NCBI RefSeq assembly: GCF_000426545.1
Contig: NZ_AUFO01000024.1
Span: 37,105 to 101,104, forward strand
DNA length: 64,000 bases
Origin: Paenibacillus massiliensis subsp. panacisoli DSM 21345
GTDB taxonomy: Bacteria > Bacillota > Bacilli > Paenibacillales > Paenibacillaceae
Reading direction: 5' to 3'
Shown here: positions 25,924-35,286 of the stretch, one piece after another
How positions within the stretch are numbered: position 1 is the first letter of the stretch
Layout of the letters: every line of letters begins with the position of its first letter
The notes under the pieces: model-generated
The model's input: only the letters and a program-made list of their open reading frames with translations
Databases searched by the model: none
What the model was told of the DNA's origin: nothing
Made by a program: the position numbers and the translations under genes

Positions 25924-27237
25924 TTATTGCTTCCCACTTGGTAACGTGCCCCGACCTCGGCGGTACTGGGCCGGAGAGACGCCCATAATCTTCTTGAATG
26001 CCGTGCTGAAATAATGCTGGCTGTCATATCCGGTCTGCTCTGCGATCGCATGAATGGGCAGCAGGGTGGAATCCAGCAGCTGCACGGCCTTGCGAATTCG
26101 GGTACGCGTGACAAGTGTGACGAAGTTATCGTTCAGCTCCTTCTTGAGCACACGACTGAGATACACGGGCGATACCTGCAGGCTGGCTGCCAGCGAATCC
26201 AGCGTAAGCTCGCGCTGGGCATAACGCTCCCGGATCAGCTGACGTGCACGGCGGACCAAGGGAGACACCTGGGCCTCATACTGCAATTGCTCACGGCAGT
26301 GCCGATACGCTGCTCGAAGTCCATCCAGTCCATCTTCATTCTTCTCCAGGCAGCAATGTACCGCGATATTCAGGAAGCTGCCAATCTTCTGTTCAATCTC
26401 CGCCTCCATACCTTCAGGCGCAAGCTGCCACAGACACATACCAACCAGTCCTCCGCGCGTCTGGAACAACACATGCGGAAGCTCCGTCAGCAGCTCCCCC
26501 ATAATATTCTCAGCACCGAATCGAAGCAGCTGTCGCTCCGACTCCTGCATAATGCTCTGCGACTCCCCTCCTGGCCAGCGTACAAGTCCAATCTGTACCG
26601 GAAGATGGGACGGCAGGCTCAGGAAGGCGAGCTGCTCCAGCACCTCGGGTTCTTCCATGCTCCCCTCTAGCCACTCCAGGCAGCTGCGACGCCGGAGCAA
26701 GGGAATATGTCGCTCCAATTGGATGGCCGTCTGCTCCACATAGGCGCTCCGTGCAAGCTCCTCATCCATTCGCTGTCGCAGACCGGATAAGGTCTCATAT
26801 AATTGCCTGTCGTCTACTGGCTTGAGCAGATAATCCTGTACACCGAGACGAACAGCCTCCTGGGCATAGGCGAATTCATCATGACCGGATATGATCAGGC
26901 AGCGGCAATCCGGGCATTCCTCCTGTAAGCGACGAATCAGCTCAATCCCGTTCAGGAAAGGCATGTTCAAATCGACCAGCATAATATGAATATCCAGCTC
27001 TCGAGCAAGCTCCAGTGCTTCCTCACCATCCTCTGCTTCACCGACTACCTCCATCCCTAGCTCAGACCATGGGATGGCCTCTCGTATACCTTCACGAATA
27101 ATAGGCTCATCATCAGCGATCAGCACTCTGTAGGAAGCAGTAGGTGGACTCGTGCCTATGCTGCGGGCTTTTTCCAGCGGCCACATCATAGGTTCTCTAT
27201 GACCGTCTCCGTTTGTGTTAGTCACAACTTCGCTCAA
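25924..27237 (-). CDS. Response regulator with AraC output domain (YesN type)
   Basis: A 437-residue regulator. A CheY-like receiver (about 35-155) shows IADDEP, the phosphoacceptor in IMLVDLNMP, IISGHDEFAYAQEAV and LLKPVDD. A linker region follows, then a C-terminal AraC helix-turn-helix pair (about 335-430) with LTLDSLAASLQVSPVYLSRV and IAEQTGYDSQHYFSTAFKK. Its ATG overlaps the kinase stop in ATGA. It should switch on the sugar transporter operon immediately downstream when phosphorylated by the kinase; the target is inferred from position. Confidence 0.93.
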   Translation of the reverse strand: MSEVVTNTNGDGHREPMMWPLEKARSIGTSPPTASYRVLIADDEPIIREGIREAIPWSELGMEVVGEAEDGEEALELARELDIHIMLVDLNMPFLNGIELIRRLQEECPDCRCLIISGHDEFAYAQEAVRLGVQDYLLKPVDDRQLYETLSGLRQRMDEELARSAYVEQTAIQLERHIPLLRRRSCLEWLEGSMEEPEVLEQLAFLSLPSHLPVQIGLVRWPGGESQSIMQESERQLLRFGAENIMGELLTELPHVLFQTRGGLVGMCLWQLAPEGMEAEIEQKIGSFLNIAVHCCLEKNEDGLDGLRAAYRHCREQLQYEAQVSPLVRRARQLIRERYAQRELTLDSLAASLQVSPVYLSRVLKKELNDNFVTLVTRTRIRKAVQLLDSTLLPIHAIAEQTGYDSQHYFSTAFKKIMGVSPAQYRRGRGTLPSGKQ

Positions 27238-29489
27238 TCCAATCCCTCGCTTTCCGTCCGCTCAGCCTGAGGTGTTGGCATATCAGGCAAGAGTGGATGA
27301 ATGATAGTTACACAGGTCCCTTCCCCTTCCACACTATCTACTGTGATTCCATATGTGTCACCGAACGACAGGCGCAGGCGAGCCTGCACATTCAGCATAC
27401 CGTAGCTTCTTCCTGTCCAAGTAGTGTCCTGTCTTCGGTCGTGCGTATCCAGCTTCTCCACAGGGGATGCCAGTAGCTCTCTGATTTCCTGCAAGCGCTG
27501 CGCTGACATGCCTGCCCCATTATCGCTCACAGTGAGCCTGAGGCTGTCTGCATCTGTGGAAGCTTCAATGCGAATCAGGCCGGGTCCACGCCGGGCCTTG
27601 ATTCCATGATAAATGGCATTTTCCACGATGGGTTGAAGCAGCAGCTTCAGCAGGTACAATCGCGCAAGCTCTGGTGGCACGACCAGCTCATAGCGCAGCC
27701 GATCTCTGTATCTCATTTGCTGAATATGCAGGTAGCTGGAGATATGTTCGATCTCCGCCTGCAGTGGAATATAATCATCGCCTTTACTGAGTCCGATGCG
27801 AAACAGACGCGAGAGTGCTCCTACCATGACAGACACATCGGCAGCTCCCTGCTTACGTGCCATCCAGTGAATCGTATCCAGCGTATTGTATAGAAAATGT
27901 GGCTTGATATGCTCCTGCAGACTGCGCAGCTCAGCTTCCCGCTTTTGACGTTCACGCACCTTGTTCAGCTGCATTAGCTGTTGAAGCTGCTCTACCATGC
28001 GGTTATAGCTCCTGCCGAGCATGCCCACCTCATCCGCTCGCTCCGTCCATTTCCCCTTGCTTAGATCTCCCTTCTCTGCTCTACGCATATAAGACATCAA
28101 TTGCAGGATGGGCTGGGCAATCGACCGGGATAACCATAAGGACGCCGTCAAGCCGAATAGACAGACGATGAACACAAAGCAGACAATATAAAATTGAATC
28201 TGGCGCACCTCCTGTACCGATTCATCGGCAGGAAATACACCTACCGTCTGCCAGCCCGTAAATGAAGAGGCCTGATACATGAACAGCATCTCCCTGCCTT
28301 CTGTCTCCCGAGTGAAAATGCCTCCGCTCTCTCCGCTATGGAGCCATTCTGGAGGGATATGCTTGATAGGTGACAGCTCCGGCATGTAGATGCTTCTCCC
28401 CTCTGCATCCGTCACCATGACGTAGCCGGATTTGCCAAGGGTTATATTTCTGGCTGCCTGTGAGATGCTTCGTTGCTTGAGGTCAATCAGGATAACGCCC
28501 AGCACCTGGCCTGAGGCCGGATCTGTCACCGAGCGAACGATCGACACCAGCTCATTGTTCTGATAGCGGGCATGGCTCGTCAGGTTACGCTGATCAGGCT
28601 GGCCCAGCACAGTGAAAATACCGGGGTTCTGCTTCGCCTTGACGTACCAATCCTCCAGCAGCAGACTGCGATCATATCTGGGATACATATCATTGCTAAT
28701 ATAATCCCCTTGCTGATTGACGAGTAGAATGCCTGCAATCTCGGGATAGAGTGTCGTAAAGCCCTGCAGGTATTGCTTCATGCTGTACAGCTGATCCTGG
28801 CTCCGGGCCGATGGTGCGCCCGTAGCCGACAACGGAGCCTTCGGTAAATGCTGCTGCCATGCAGGCTGCGATTCAGATTTCGGAGAATCTGAATCCGTTG
28901 CTGAAGACGAGACTGATGATAAGAATGATGATGGCGAGACTGCTGTTGAAGACAAAACTGATGATGACGATGAGAATGATGAAGATGGTGTGACCGCTGC
29001 TGAAGCTGAGACGGTTGCCAGCGCCGAAGCTATAGCTGGTGAAGCCCCAGACCCTGAGTCTGACGTGTCTGCTGTCTGCGCCGACTGTCCGGTATAGCCA
29101 TCCGCTGCCGTCTGCCCTGACATGAAGGCCATGACCTCCGGCTGAAAACCGATCAGATAGGTCATGTTCTGCAGGTTCTCCATCTGACTGTCCAGCGCCT
29201 CATTCACCTTCCCGATCAGCTGTAGTGTATGGCTCTCCACCTGCCGCTCTACGATTCGTTCGACCGTCCAGTTCACCAGAGCTCCCAAACCGACCGATGG
29301 GACAATGGCGAATAACAGAAAGAGCAGGATCAACTGATAGCGCAGAGGCATATTCCGCAGCTGCATGTGGGTAAGAAGCTTTCGAAGTCGTTGATGCTGG
29401 TCATGGTCCTCTTGTATCTCAGCTGACTGTTGCTCGTGGCTGCCGCGTATCTCAGTCTGTAGCTGCTGACGTTGATGTTTATTTTGCAT
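27234..29489 (-). CDS. Sensor histidine kinase (YesM type) with Ser-rich insert
   Basis: A 751-residue membrane kinase from the ATG at 29489. Two membrane helices (LILLFLLFAIVPSVGLGALV and IQFYIVCFVFIVCLFGLTAS) bracket an extracellular Cache-like domain. HAMP follows, then the phospho-His in LQEHIKPHFLYNTLDTIHW, N-box PIVENAIYHG and G-box VSDNGAGMS. About residues 143-211 of the extracellular domain are an unusual Ser/Thr/Ala-rich insert encoded by GATGAT-like microsatellite DNA, absent from ordinary YesM kinases. It overlaps the sugar-binding sensor gene by 11 bases; that protein probably presents sugar to it. Confidence 0.92.
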   Translation of the reverse strand: MQNKHQRQQLQTEIRGSHEQQSAEIQEDHDQHQRLRKLLTHMQLRNMPLRYQLILLFLLFAIVPSVGLGALVNWTVERIVERQVESHTLQLIGKVNEALDSQMENLQNMTYLIGFQPEVMAFMSGQTAADGYTGQSAQTADTSDSGSGASPAIASALATVSASAAVTPSSSFSSSSSVLSSTAVSPSSFLSSVSSSATDSDSPKSESQPAWQQHLPKAPLSATGAPSARSQDQLYSMKQYLQGFTTLYPEIAGILLVNQQGDYISNDMYPRYDRSLLLEDWYVKAKQNPGIFTVLGQPDQRNLTSHARYQNNELVSIVRSVTDPASGQVLGVILIDLKQRSISQAARNITLGKSGYVMVTDAEGRSIYMPELSPIKHIPPEWLHSGESGGIFTRETEGREMLFMYQASSFTGWQTVGVFPADESVQEVRQIQFYIVCFVFIVCLFGLTASLWLSRSIAQPILQLMSYMRRAEKGDLSKGKWTERADEVGMLGRSYNRMVEQLQQLMQLNKVRERQKREAELRSLQEHIKPHFLYNTLDTIHWMARKQGAADVSVMVGALSRLFRIGLSKGDDYIPLQAEIEHISSYLHIQQMRYRDRLRYELVVPPELARLYLLKLLLQPIVENAIYHGIKARRGPGLIRIEASTDADSLRLTVSDNGAGMSAQRLQEIRELLASPVEKLDTHDRRQDTTWTGRSYGMLNVQARLRLSFGDTYGITVDSVEGEGTCVTIIHPLLPDMPTPQAERTESEGLD

Positions 29490-30495
29490 AAAAATCATCC
29501 ACATTCTGGCGGGTCACGAGCGATATCCCTGTATCTACCGTCACAGGCAGTGGAGCCGTGGGAGCTGTCGGAGAAGGTGCCGGAACGGTCAGGCCGTGCT
29601 GCAAATGGAACAAATATTGAAGGGACCAGTACCCCATATTCCAGGTTCCTTGGGCTACTGTCGCCGAGATCGTCCCATCCTTGATCATGTCCAGCGTCGC
29701 TTTATTTGTATCAAATGCAATAACCGTCAGCGCTCTGTCAGCAGCAACATTCCGAACCGCCTCCCCTACCCCCGCTGCCCCTGTCGCTTCTGTCACAAAG
29801 ATGCCCGTCAGTCGGGGATGCTCCGTCATCAATCGAAGAGCCTCGCTGTTCGATACCTTCGCATCACCTTCCCCATCCGCAACCTCAACGACCTGTATAG
29901 CAGGATATTGCGTTTGGATCTGCTGCATGAACCCGCGAGTCCGCTCCATATGATTTTGTTGACCAGGGAGTGTCAAGACGGCTACCTCTCCTGTACCATC
30001 CAGCCTTTCTGCCATCTGGTCTGCTGCGGTGATACCGGCTTGATAATTGTCTGTTCCCAGAAAAGAATACGCCCGGCTGCCCGGTGCCCCGGCATCGAAC
30101 AGGACGACAGGAATTCCAGCATCAATAGCTTTGTTGATCGCTGGAACGACAGAGGTCGGATCAATAGCTGAGATGGCGATCCCAGCCGGCTTGCGCGCTA
30201 TGACTTGCTCAATCACCGTCGTCTGCTCCTGCACGTCATAACGAGTGGCTCCGCGATATTCAGCCGTCACCCCTAGCGCATCGGCTGCATCCTCAAACCC
30301 TTTTAGCGCTCCCTTCCAATACTCCAGCCCGGACTGGAACGTTATCATGACATAGCTTTCCGTCAATGTTCCCTGCAGCGCATGCTCCTCCCAGGTTCCC
30401 TGTGTCCGGCTCGCATATTCGTATCGGAACACATAGAGCGCAAACAGGCCAATCAGCACCACATAGATCAGAAGTGTTTTTTTCACATCATCCAC
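29479..30495 (-). CDS. Membrane-anchored sugar-binding protein, sensory partner of the kinase
   Basis: A 338-residue RbsB-like (Peripla_BP_4) protein. The N-terminus has an uncleaved-looking helix LLIYVVLIGLFALYVF with no lipobox, which suggests membrane anchoring rather than transport. Landmarks: EQVIARKPAGIAISAIDPTSV, GIPVVLFDAGAPGS, YSFLGTDNYQAG and VIAFDTNKATLDMI. Ahead of the kinase and regulator genes it forms a three-gene sensing operon like the ChvE-type/YesMN sets of Bacillales. It most likely binds the same sugar as the transporter at 21.6-25.4 kb. The C-terminal Pro/Thr stretch is unusual. Confidence 0.88.
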   Translation of the reverse strand: MDDVKKTLLIYVVLIGLFALYVFRYEYASRTQGTWEEHALQGTLTESYVMITFQSGLEYWKGALKGFEDAADALGVTAEYRGATRYDVQEQTTVIEQVIARKPAGIAISAIDPTSVVPAINKAIDAGIPVVLFDAGAPGSRAYSFLGTDNYQAGITAADQMAERLDGTGEVAVLTLPGQQNHMERTRGFMQQIQTQYPAIQVVEVADGEGDAKVSNSEALRLMTEHPRLTGIFVTEATGAAGVGEAVRNVAADRALTVIAFDTNKATLDMIKDGTISATVAQGTWNMGYWSLQYLFHLQHGLTVPAPSPTAPTAPLPVTVDTGISLVTRQNVDDFYAK

Positions 30496-30550
30496 GTCCT
30501 AGATCAATAGTTATGTTCCATATTATATATGGAATTGTAAACGGTATCAC

Positions 30551-30584
30551 AACAAAAAGAAACCGTTACCCCATAGTAACGGTT
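30551..30584 (-). terminator. Terminator downstream of the sugar-sensing promoter region, serving proline dehydrogenase side
   Basis: AACCGTTAC and GTAACGGTT form a perfect 9-bp stem; on the minus strand TTTCTTTTTGTTG follows. It lies between the proline dehydrogenase stop (30782) and the sensor operon start (30495), so it ends transcripts from the higher-coordinate side. The 30590-30781 stretch is CTTGTTTG-like repeat-rich spacer. Confidence 0.75.
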
Positions 30585-30781
30585 GATCCATCTGCAAGCT
30601 CGGGAGCTGCTTTTGTTAGGCTTTTCTTCGTGAGTTTTTATCCGTGGGCTTCTAGTAAGCTTTTCTCGTTGTGCTTGTTTTGATTAATTTGCTTAACTTA
30701 CTTTTTCCAATTTGCTTATGGTGCTTGTTGTACTTGATATGTTTGTTGCGCTTGTTGGGCATATTGGGTTGTCTATCTTTT

Positions 30782-31774
30782 TTATCGGGTAGGCCATTCA
30801 CCATAGGATGCTATAGGGTCTATAGGTTCCTCCTGAATCATGTGAATGACGGCGCGGTACAGATTGGGCGGATACTCGGCAATGCGATGGCACAAGTATA
30901 GATACCACTCCTGTCCGTAGGTCAGATAGATACGAACAGGATGTCCAGCGGCTTGGAGGCGAGCACTGAGCTCCGGTCGAATGCCGTACAGCATCTCGAA
31001 CTCCACCCCCGGTCTGTCCAACAAGCCCTTCTGCAGGATTACTTCTATTAATGCTTCATCATGAGTTGCAATGGATACCTGATGGCCTTGAGTCACAACG
31101 TGAATCAACAGCTCCAGGTAACGCTCATTCAAAGCTTGTGACCGTGGAAGACAGATTTCTTCATCCTCCTGATAAGCCCCCTTGACGATACGTACTCTGG
31201 CTTGAGCTGGAAGCTTCGCCGTGACATCCTCCCAGGTACGATGTAAATGAGCCTGTAGCGTGATGCCGATATTCAAGTGTAGGGCCACAGCCTGCTCATA
31301 TACCTGTAAGATTCGGGCTGTCTTGGTGGATTCCTCCATACTAATGAATAGCTCAATACCCAGCGGCTTGGCCTGAGCTGCCAGTTGTAGCAAATATCCT
31401 AGCGCCAGCTCTGTATCCAGCAGCAGTCCGATATGAGACAGGTCAAAGGAAACACGACCTGAACGCCTGGACGCCCCCAGTTCAGCTATGAGATCAGACA
31501 GCTCCTGCGCAGCTAGCTCGCACTCCTTCTCGCTTGTCGTATTTTCTCCAATATACTCAAGCGATACGGCGTAGCCACGCTGCTCTAGTCTAGCTGCTGC
31601 AATCATGGCTTCATAACGCTGCTCGCCCGTGACATATTGCACCGCCGCTCGACGCACCAGCCGGTTCATCTGTTCATTTTGCTCCAGATAAGCCTTGATA
31701 TCCTGACGACGGGCAATAGCTTTGAGTGCTTCTGCTAGCTGCTTATCTAGGTCTGTAGGTTGTAGTTGATTCAT
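30782..31774 (-). CDS. Proline dehydrogenase (monofunctional, FAD-dependent)
   Basis: A 330-residue enzyme oxidising proline to pyrroline-5-carboxylate in proline catabolism. The ATG at 31774 with AAAGGAGCTGGAAGA is chosen over a 65-residue longer frame. Blocks: VSFDLSHIGLL, NIGITLQAHLHRTWEDV, RVRIVKGAYQE, ALNERYLELL, VSIATHDEALI, FEMLYGIRPEL and VRIYLTYGQEWYLYLCHRIAEYP are the barrel motifs of PutB/FadM-type enzymes. The pyrroline-5-carboxylate dehydrogenase partner is not nearby. The neighbouring peptide-import module could feed it proline. Confidence 0.9.
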   Translation of the reverse strand: MNQLQPTDLDKQLAEALKAIARRQDIKAYLEQNEQMNRLVRRAAVQYVTGEQRYEAMIAAARLEQRGYAVSLEYIGENTTSEKECELAAQELSDLIAELGASRRSGRVSFDLSHIGLLLDTELALGYLLQLAAQAKPLGIELFISMEESTKTARILQVYEQAVALHLNIGITLQAHLHRTWEDVTAKLPAQARVRIVKGAYQEDEEICLPRSQALNERYLELLIHVVTQGHQVSIATHDEALIEVILQKGLLDRPGVEFEMLYGIRPELSARLQAAGHPVRIYLTYGQEWYLYLCHRIAEYPPNLYRAVIHMIQEEPIDPIASYGEWPTR

Positions 31775-32131
31775 TCTTCCAGCTCCTTTTCGTAAGGCAG
31801 CTTTTCGAGACCGAGGCACTTCTACTAATGCCAACATAATCTCAGGGACAGTAACATTTACGTTGACAATAAAGCAGGTACTGTTCGCGAAAAGCCATCT
31901 GAGTATCCTTACTGTACAGGAGAGGGCGACCAAAATATTGTACAAAATTGCTCCGATATACGGCGCCAAAATATTACTCCAATGAATGGCTCCAGAATAT
32001 TACTTGATATGAATTTTTACGAGGTAAGAAGAATCTTGTCGACAGAAGAAGACGAATTGCATTGATGATAATTTCAATCTAGATGATGATAATTTGAATC
32101 TAGAAATAGAAGCTTCTATTTCTATGAGTAC
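31775..32131. repeat. Gene-free spacer with direct repeats and a perfect palindrome
   Basis: AAAATATT-centred words recur at about 31932, 31970 and 31995. TGATGATAATTTSAATCTAGA occurs twice (32062-32103). The 24-bp perfect palindrome TAGAAATAGAAG/CTTCTATTTCTA lies at 32101-32124, just after the AraC-type gene; without a T-run it is not a clear terminator. No coding frame is supported here. Confidence 0.5.
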
Positions 32132-32941
32132 CTATACGGATAAACTGTACTGGCGCGGCGTGACTCCGACGATTCTGGTGAACATCCGTGTAAAGTGACT
32201 CTGGTCATAAAAGCCTGCCTCAATCGCTATATCCGATAGCGATCGACGTGCACGAGCCAGCTCGACTTTGGCAAAATTGATGCGCAGCACGTTCTGATAA
32301 GCATGAGGGGGCAAGTGGCTCCACTGCTTGAACAGACGAATGAGATGGAACCTGCTGATGCCTGCCTGCTGCTCTAGCTCCTCCAAGGTAATTCGCTTCA
32401 TAAAATGCTCGTTCAGATACTCATGAATCCGTCGAATGTATTGATGATCTCCCTTGCTGCGATGCGCGTGGCGCAGATCATCCGGCTCCGCACCTGTAAT
32501 GGCTTGTAATAGGTCAATGAGGGCTGTCTCCGTCTCCAGTGGTCCCCTGTGCTCCCGCAGCGCAGCCATCACATGCTCGATCAGGACAGCACACTTTTGA
32601 TTTTTGCCATCTGCGAGCAAATACGGGATATGCACACGCTCCAGCTCCCGCGGCTCCAACTGCCTCAGCCACTCTGGTTGAATGAAGAGCATACTGTATT
32701 GCCAGCCCAGCTCCGGCTCTGGCTGACAGGCATGCAGCATCTGCGGCGGGAAGCTAATGACTCTCCCGGCGTCCACATGTAGCAATTGACCATCACACCA
32801 GGCGCGAGTACGTCCCTGATGGATCAGACCTATGGAATATTCCTCGTGAAAATGCTTATGGTAAGCCAGATCATCAGCAAGGCAATGCTTGGCCTCCAGA
32901 AATGGAGTCTCCGCATCCCGATAAAAGTTAACTCTGGACAT
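32132..32941 (-). CDS. AraC-family transcriptional regulator with cupin sensor
   Basis: A 269-residue regulator from the ATG at 32941 (AAAGGAGAGAAGAGC ribosome site); a longer frame has no such site. The N-terminal AraC-binding cupin shows HKHFHEEYSIGLIHQGRT and VISFPPQMLHAC. The C-terminal helix-turn-helix pair shows ITLEELEQQAGISRFHLIRLF and DIAIEAGFYDQSHFTRMFTR. It lies between the peptide transporter and proline dehydrogenase and may control either; its effector is unknown, possibly a small amino acid or sugar. Confidence 0.88.
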   Translation of the reverse strand: MSRVNFYRDAETPFLEAKHCLADDLAYHKHFHEEYSIGLIHQGRTRAWCDGQLLHVDAGRVISFPPQMLHACQPEPELGWQYSMLFIQPEWLRQLEPRELERVHIPYLLADGKNQKCAVLIEHVMAALREHRGPLETETALIDLLQAITGAEPDDLRHAHRSKGDHQYIRRIHEYLNEHFMKRITLEELEQQAGISRFHLIRLFKQWSHLPPHAYQNVLRINFAKVELARARRSLSDIAIEAGFYDQSHFTRMFTRIVGVTPRQYSLSV

Positions 32942-33033
32942 GCTCTTCTCTCCTTTCCCTACTGTTCGTCTATGACTCATGCGGCTAAATTCATATGCCA
33001 TAGGCGCCGTATAGACGTTAGGTAAACGTATGC

Positions 33034-33061
33034 ATATAGGTGATGCCATATAGGTGATGCC
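33034..33061. repeat. Perfect 14-bp tandem duplication upstream of the AraC gene
   Basis: ATATAGGTGATGCC occurs twice in tandem, 93-120 bases upstream of the AraC-type start. Spacing of 14 is not one helical turn, so an operator role is uncertain. The rest of 32942-33223 shows nothing recognisable. Confidence 0.4.
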
Positions 33062-33223
33062 ATACATGTAGTTCCTGCTTGTATGGCCTCCATGTATGCT
33101 CAGTATGTAGCCAAGTACAGTGACGGTCAAGCTTCCTTCACCCCCGGATACGACAAGAAGCCACCTGGTCATGAGCTTCGTCTCATGCATTCAGGTGACT
33201 TCAATTTAGACAGGAGCAGGCTT

Positions 33224-33294
33224 CACAGCGGTCGACAGAGCTCCCTGCTCGCTAGCTGCTCTCTACTCATAGTTGATCTGGCCAAGGTACTAGA
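33224..33294 (+). repeat. Half copy of the dispersed palindromic element (degenerate)
   Basis: CACAGCGGTCGACAGAGCTCC, CTGCTCGCTAGCTGCTC, CTACTCATAGTTGATCTGG and CCAAGGTACTAG align with the right half of the 46011-46232 element. The left half is absent. Confidence 0.6.
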
Positions 33295-33308
33295 TAGATC
33301 AACTCTAC

Positions 33309-34271
33309 TTAATACAGATGACAAGCAACCTGACGCCCCGGGGATATCTCTCGCAGCTCCGGTACGACGGAGCGGCAGGTATCCTTAACATACGGACAAC
33401 GAGTATGGAAGGTGCAGCCAGACGGAGGATTCTCCGGATTCGGTACATCTCCGCTCAATACGATCCGCTGCCGGGTGATCTCGGGGTTCGGCACCGGAAC
33501 AGCTGACATCAACGCCTGCGTATACGGATGCAACGCCTCCTTGAACAGCTCGGCCGTCGGAGCCAGCTCCACCACTTTTCCAAGATACATGACAGCTACC
33601 CGATCACTGATGAATTTAACGACAGACAGGTCATGCGAGATGAACATATACGTCAGCCCGAACTGCTCCTGCAAATCCTGCATCAGATTCAGCACCTGCG
33701 CCTGAATGGACACATCGAGTGCCGAGACAGGCTCATCACAGACGATGAACTTCGGGTTGAGTGCCAGGGCACGGGCGATACCGATCCGCTGTCTCTGACC
33801 TCCAGAGAATTCATGCGGGAAGCGATGCGCCTGATAAGGAGACAGGCCTACGACCTCCATTAGCTCCTCTACACGGCTCTTGACCTCATTACGGCCCAAG
33901 CTGTGATGGGTCAGCAGTGGCTCTTCCAGTGTACGCTGTACCGTCCAACGCGGATCAAGTGACGCATAGGGGTCCTGAAATACCATTTGCATATCGGTAC
34001 GAAAACGACGCAGCTGCTCAGGAGACAGGGCGCGCACATCCTGGCCTTCGAAGAACACCTCACCGTCTGTCGGTTCAATGAGCCGCAGGATCGCACGTCC
34101 TGTGGTAGATTTACCACAGCCGGACTCACCAACTACAGCCAAAGTCTCGCCCGTCTCTACCGTTAGCGTGACTCCATCCACAGCCTTGACTGCACCTACT
34201 TGCTTGGCTAGCAGGCCTTTCCGAATCGGATAATGCTTCTTCAGATTGCGAACTTCCAATATGGCACTCAT
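33309..34271 (-). CDS. Oligo/dipeptide ABC transporter ATPase (DppF/OppF type)
   Basis: A 320-residue ATPase: Walker A GESGCGKST, signature FSGGQRQRIGIARAL, Walker B KFIVCDEPVSALDVS, and the C-terminal oligopeptide-transporter extension with CTFHTRCPYVKDTC, a cysteine pattern seen in DppF/OppF proteins that may hold an iron-sulfur cluster. It shares one base with the upstream ATPase gene. It is the last gene of the peptide transporter set. Confidence 0.94.
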   Translation of the reverse strand: MSAILEVRNLKKHYPIRKGLLAKQVGAVKAVDGVTLTVETGETLAVVGESGCGKSTTGRAILRLIEPTDGEVFFEGQDVRALSPEQLRRFRTDMQMVFQDPYASLDPRWTVQRTLEEPLLTHHSLGRNEVKSRVEELMEVVGLSPYQAHRFPHEFSGGQRQRIGIARALALNPKFIVCDEPVSALDVSIQAQVLNLMQDLQEQFGLTYMFISHDLSVVKFISDRVAVMYLGKVVELAPTAELFKEALHPYTQALMSAVPVPNPEITRQRIVLSGDVPNPENPPSGCTFHTRCPYVKDTCRSVVPELREISPGRQVACHLY

Positions 34272-35248
34272 CAGGCTCCTCCTTTCTGCTCCAGCAGACA
34301 GCGACAGCGGTGTCCCGGCTCGATCTCCAGCAGCTCAGGCTGCATCAGCTCACATTGCTCCTGCTTGACTGAACAGCGTGGAGCAAAGCGACAGCCTGCA
34401 GGCATATGTGCCGGATTGGGTACCTGCCCCGGAATAGAGGACAGTCGCTTCTGGTCCCCGGCCAGCTGGGGCAGCGAAGCCATTAACCCCCGCGTATATG
34501 GATGCTTGGGATTGGAGAAGAGTGTCTTCACATCCGTCTCCTCCACAACCTGCCCTGCATACATGACCATGACCCGATCGCACATCTCGGCGACAACGCC
34601 CAGGTCATGGGTGATCATCATGATTGCCATATTCTCGGTACGCTGCAGCTCCCGCATCAGATCCAGAATTTGCGCCTGAATCGTCACGTCCAGCGCCGTG
34701 GTCGGCTCATCCGCGATGAGTAGCTGTGGGCTACACACCATCGCCATCGCAATCATGACCCGCTGACGCATTCCTCCTGATAGCTGGTGAGGATACTGCT
34801 CCGCAATACGCTCGGGCCGCGGAATGCCAACCTTGCGCAGCATATCCACTGAGCGCTCCCAGGCTTCTTTTTTGCCTAGCTTCAGATGATAACGCGCCGA
34901 CTCTGATATTTGTTTGCCAATCTTGAACACCGGATTTAATGAGGTCATAGGCTCCTGAAAAATCATCGCCATCTGATTCCCACGCACCTGCCGGATTTCT
35001 CGTCTGGATAGCTTGAGCATATCCTTGCCCTTGAATCGCACTTCACCGGAGGCGACACGTCCGATCCGCTTGGGCAGGAGCTGCATAATCGACAGCGAGG
35101 TGATACTCTTCCCGCAGCCAGACTCGCCCACAATGCCCAGCGCCTCGCCTTGTCGCACAGACAGGCTCACGCCGTCCACGGCCCGAATGACGCCGCTGTC
35201 TGTAATGAATTCTGTTCGCAAATCCGTGACTTCGAGCAATTCAGTCAT
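34271..35248 (-). CDS. Oligo/dipeptide ABC transporter ATPase (DppD/OppD type)
   Basis: A 325-residue ATPase: Walker A GESGCGKSI, signature LSGGMRQRVMIAMAM, Walker B LLIADEPTTALDVT and C-terminal CRFAPRCSVKQEQC. It pairs with the DppF-type subunit to energise peptide uptake. It follows the M20 peptidase gene by 38 bases, so peptidase and ATPases are likely cotranscribed. Confidence 0.94.
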   Translation of the reverse strand: MTELLEVTDLRTEFITDSGVIRAVDGVSLSVRQGEALGIVGESGCGKSITSLSIMQLLPKRIGRVASGEVRFKGKDMLKLSRREIRQVRGNQMAMIFQEPMTSLNPVFKIGKQISESARYHLKLGKKEAWERSVDMLRKVGIPRPERIAEQYPHQLSGGMRQRVMIAMAMVCSPQLLIADEPTTALDVTIQAQILDLMRELQRTENMAIMMITHDLGVVAEMCDRVMVMYAGQVVEETDVKTLFSNPKHPYTRGLMASLPQLAGDQKRLSSIPGQVPNPAHMPAGCRFAPRCSVKQEQCELMQPELLEIEPGHRCRCLLEQKGGA

Positions 35249-35286
35249 GTTGTTCCTCCTCCCAGAACGAGTATCTACTGCATCAT

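Noticed and set aside
26014..26670. 218-residue plus-strand open frame
   Set aside because: It lies opposite the response-regulator gene, whose domains are unmistakable; no independent signals support it.
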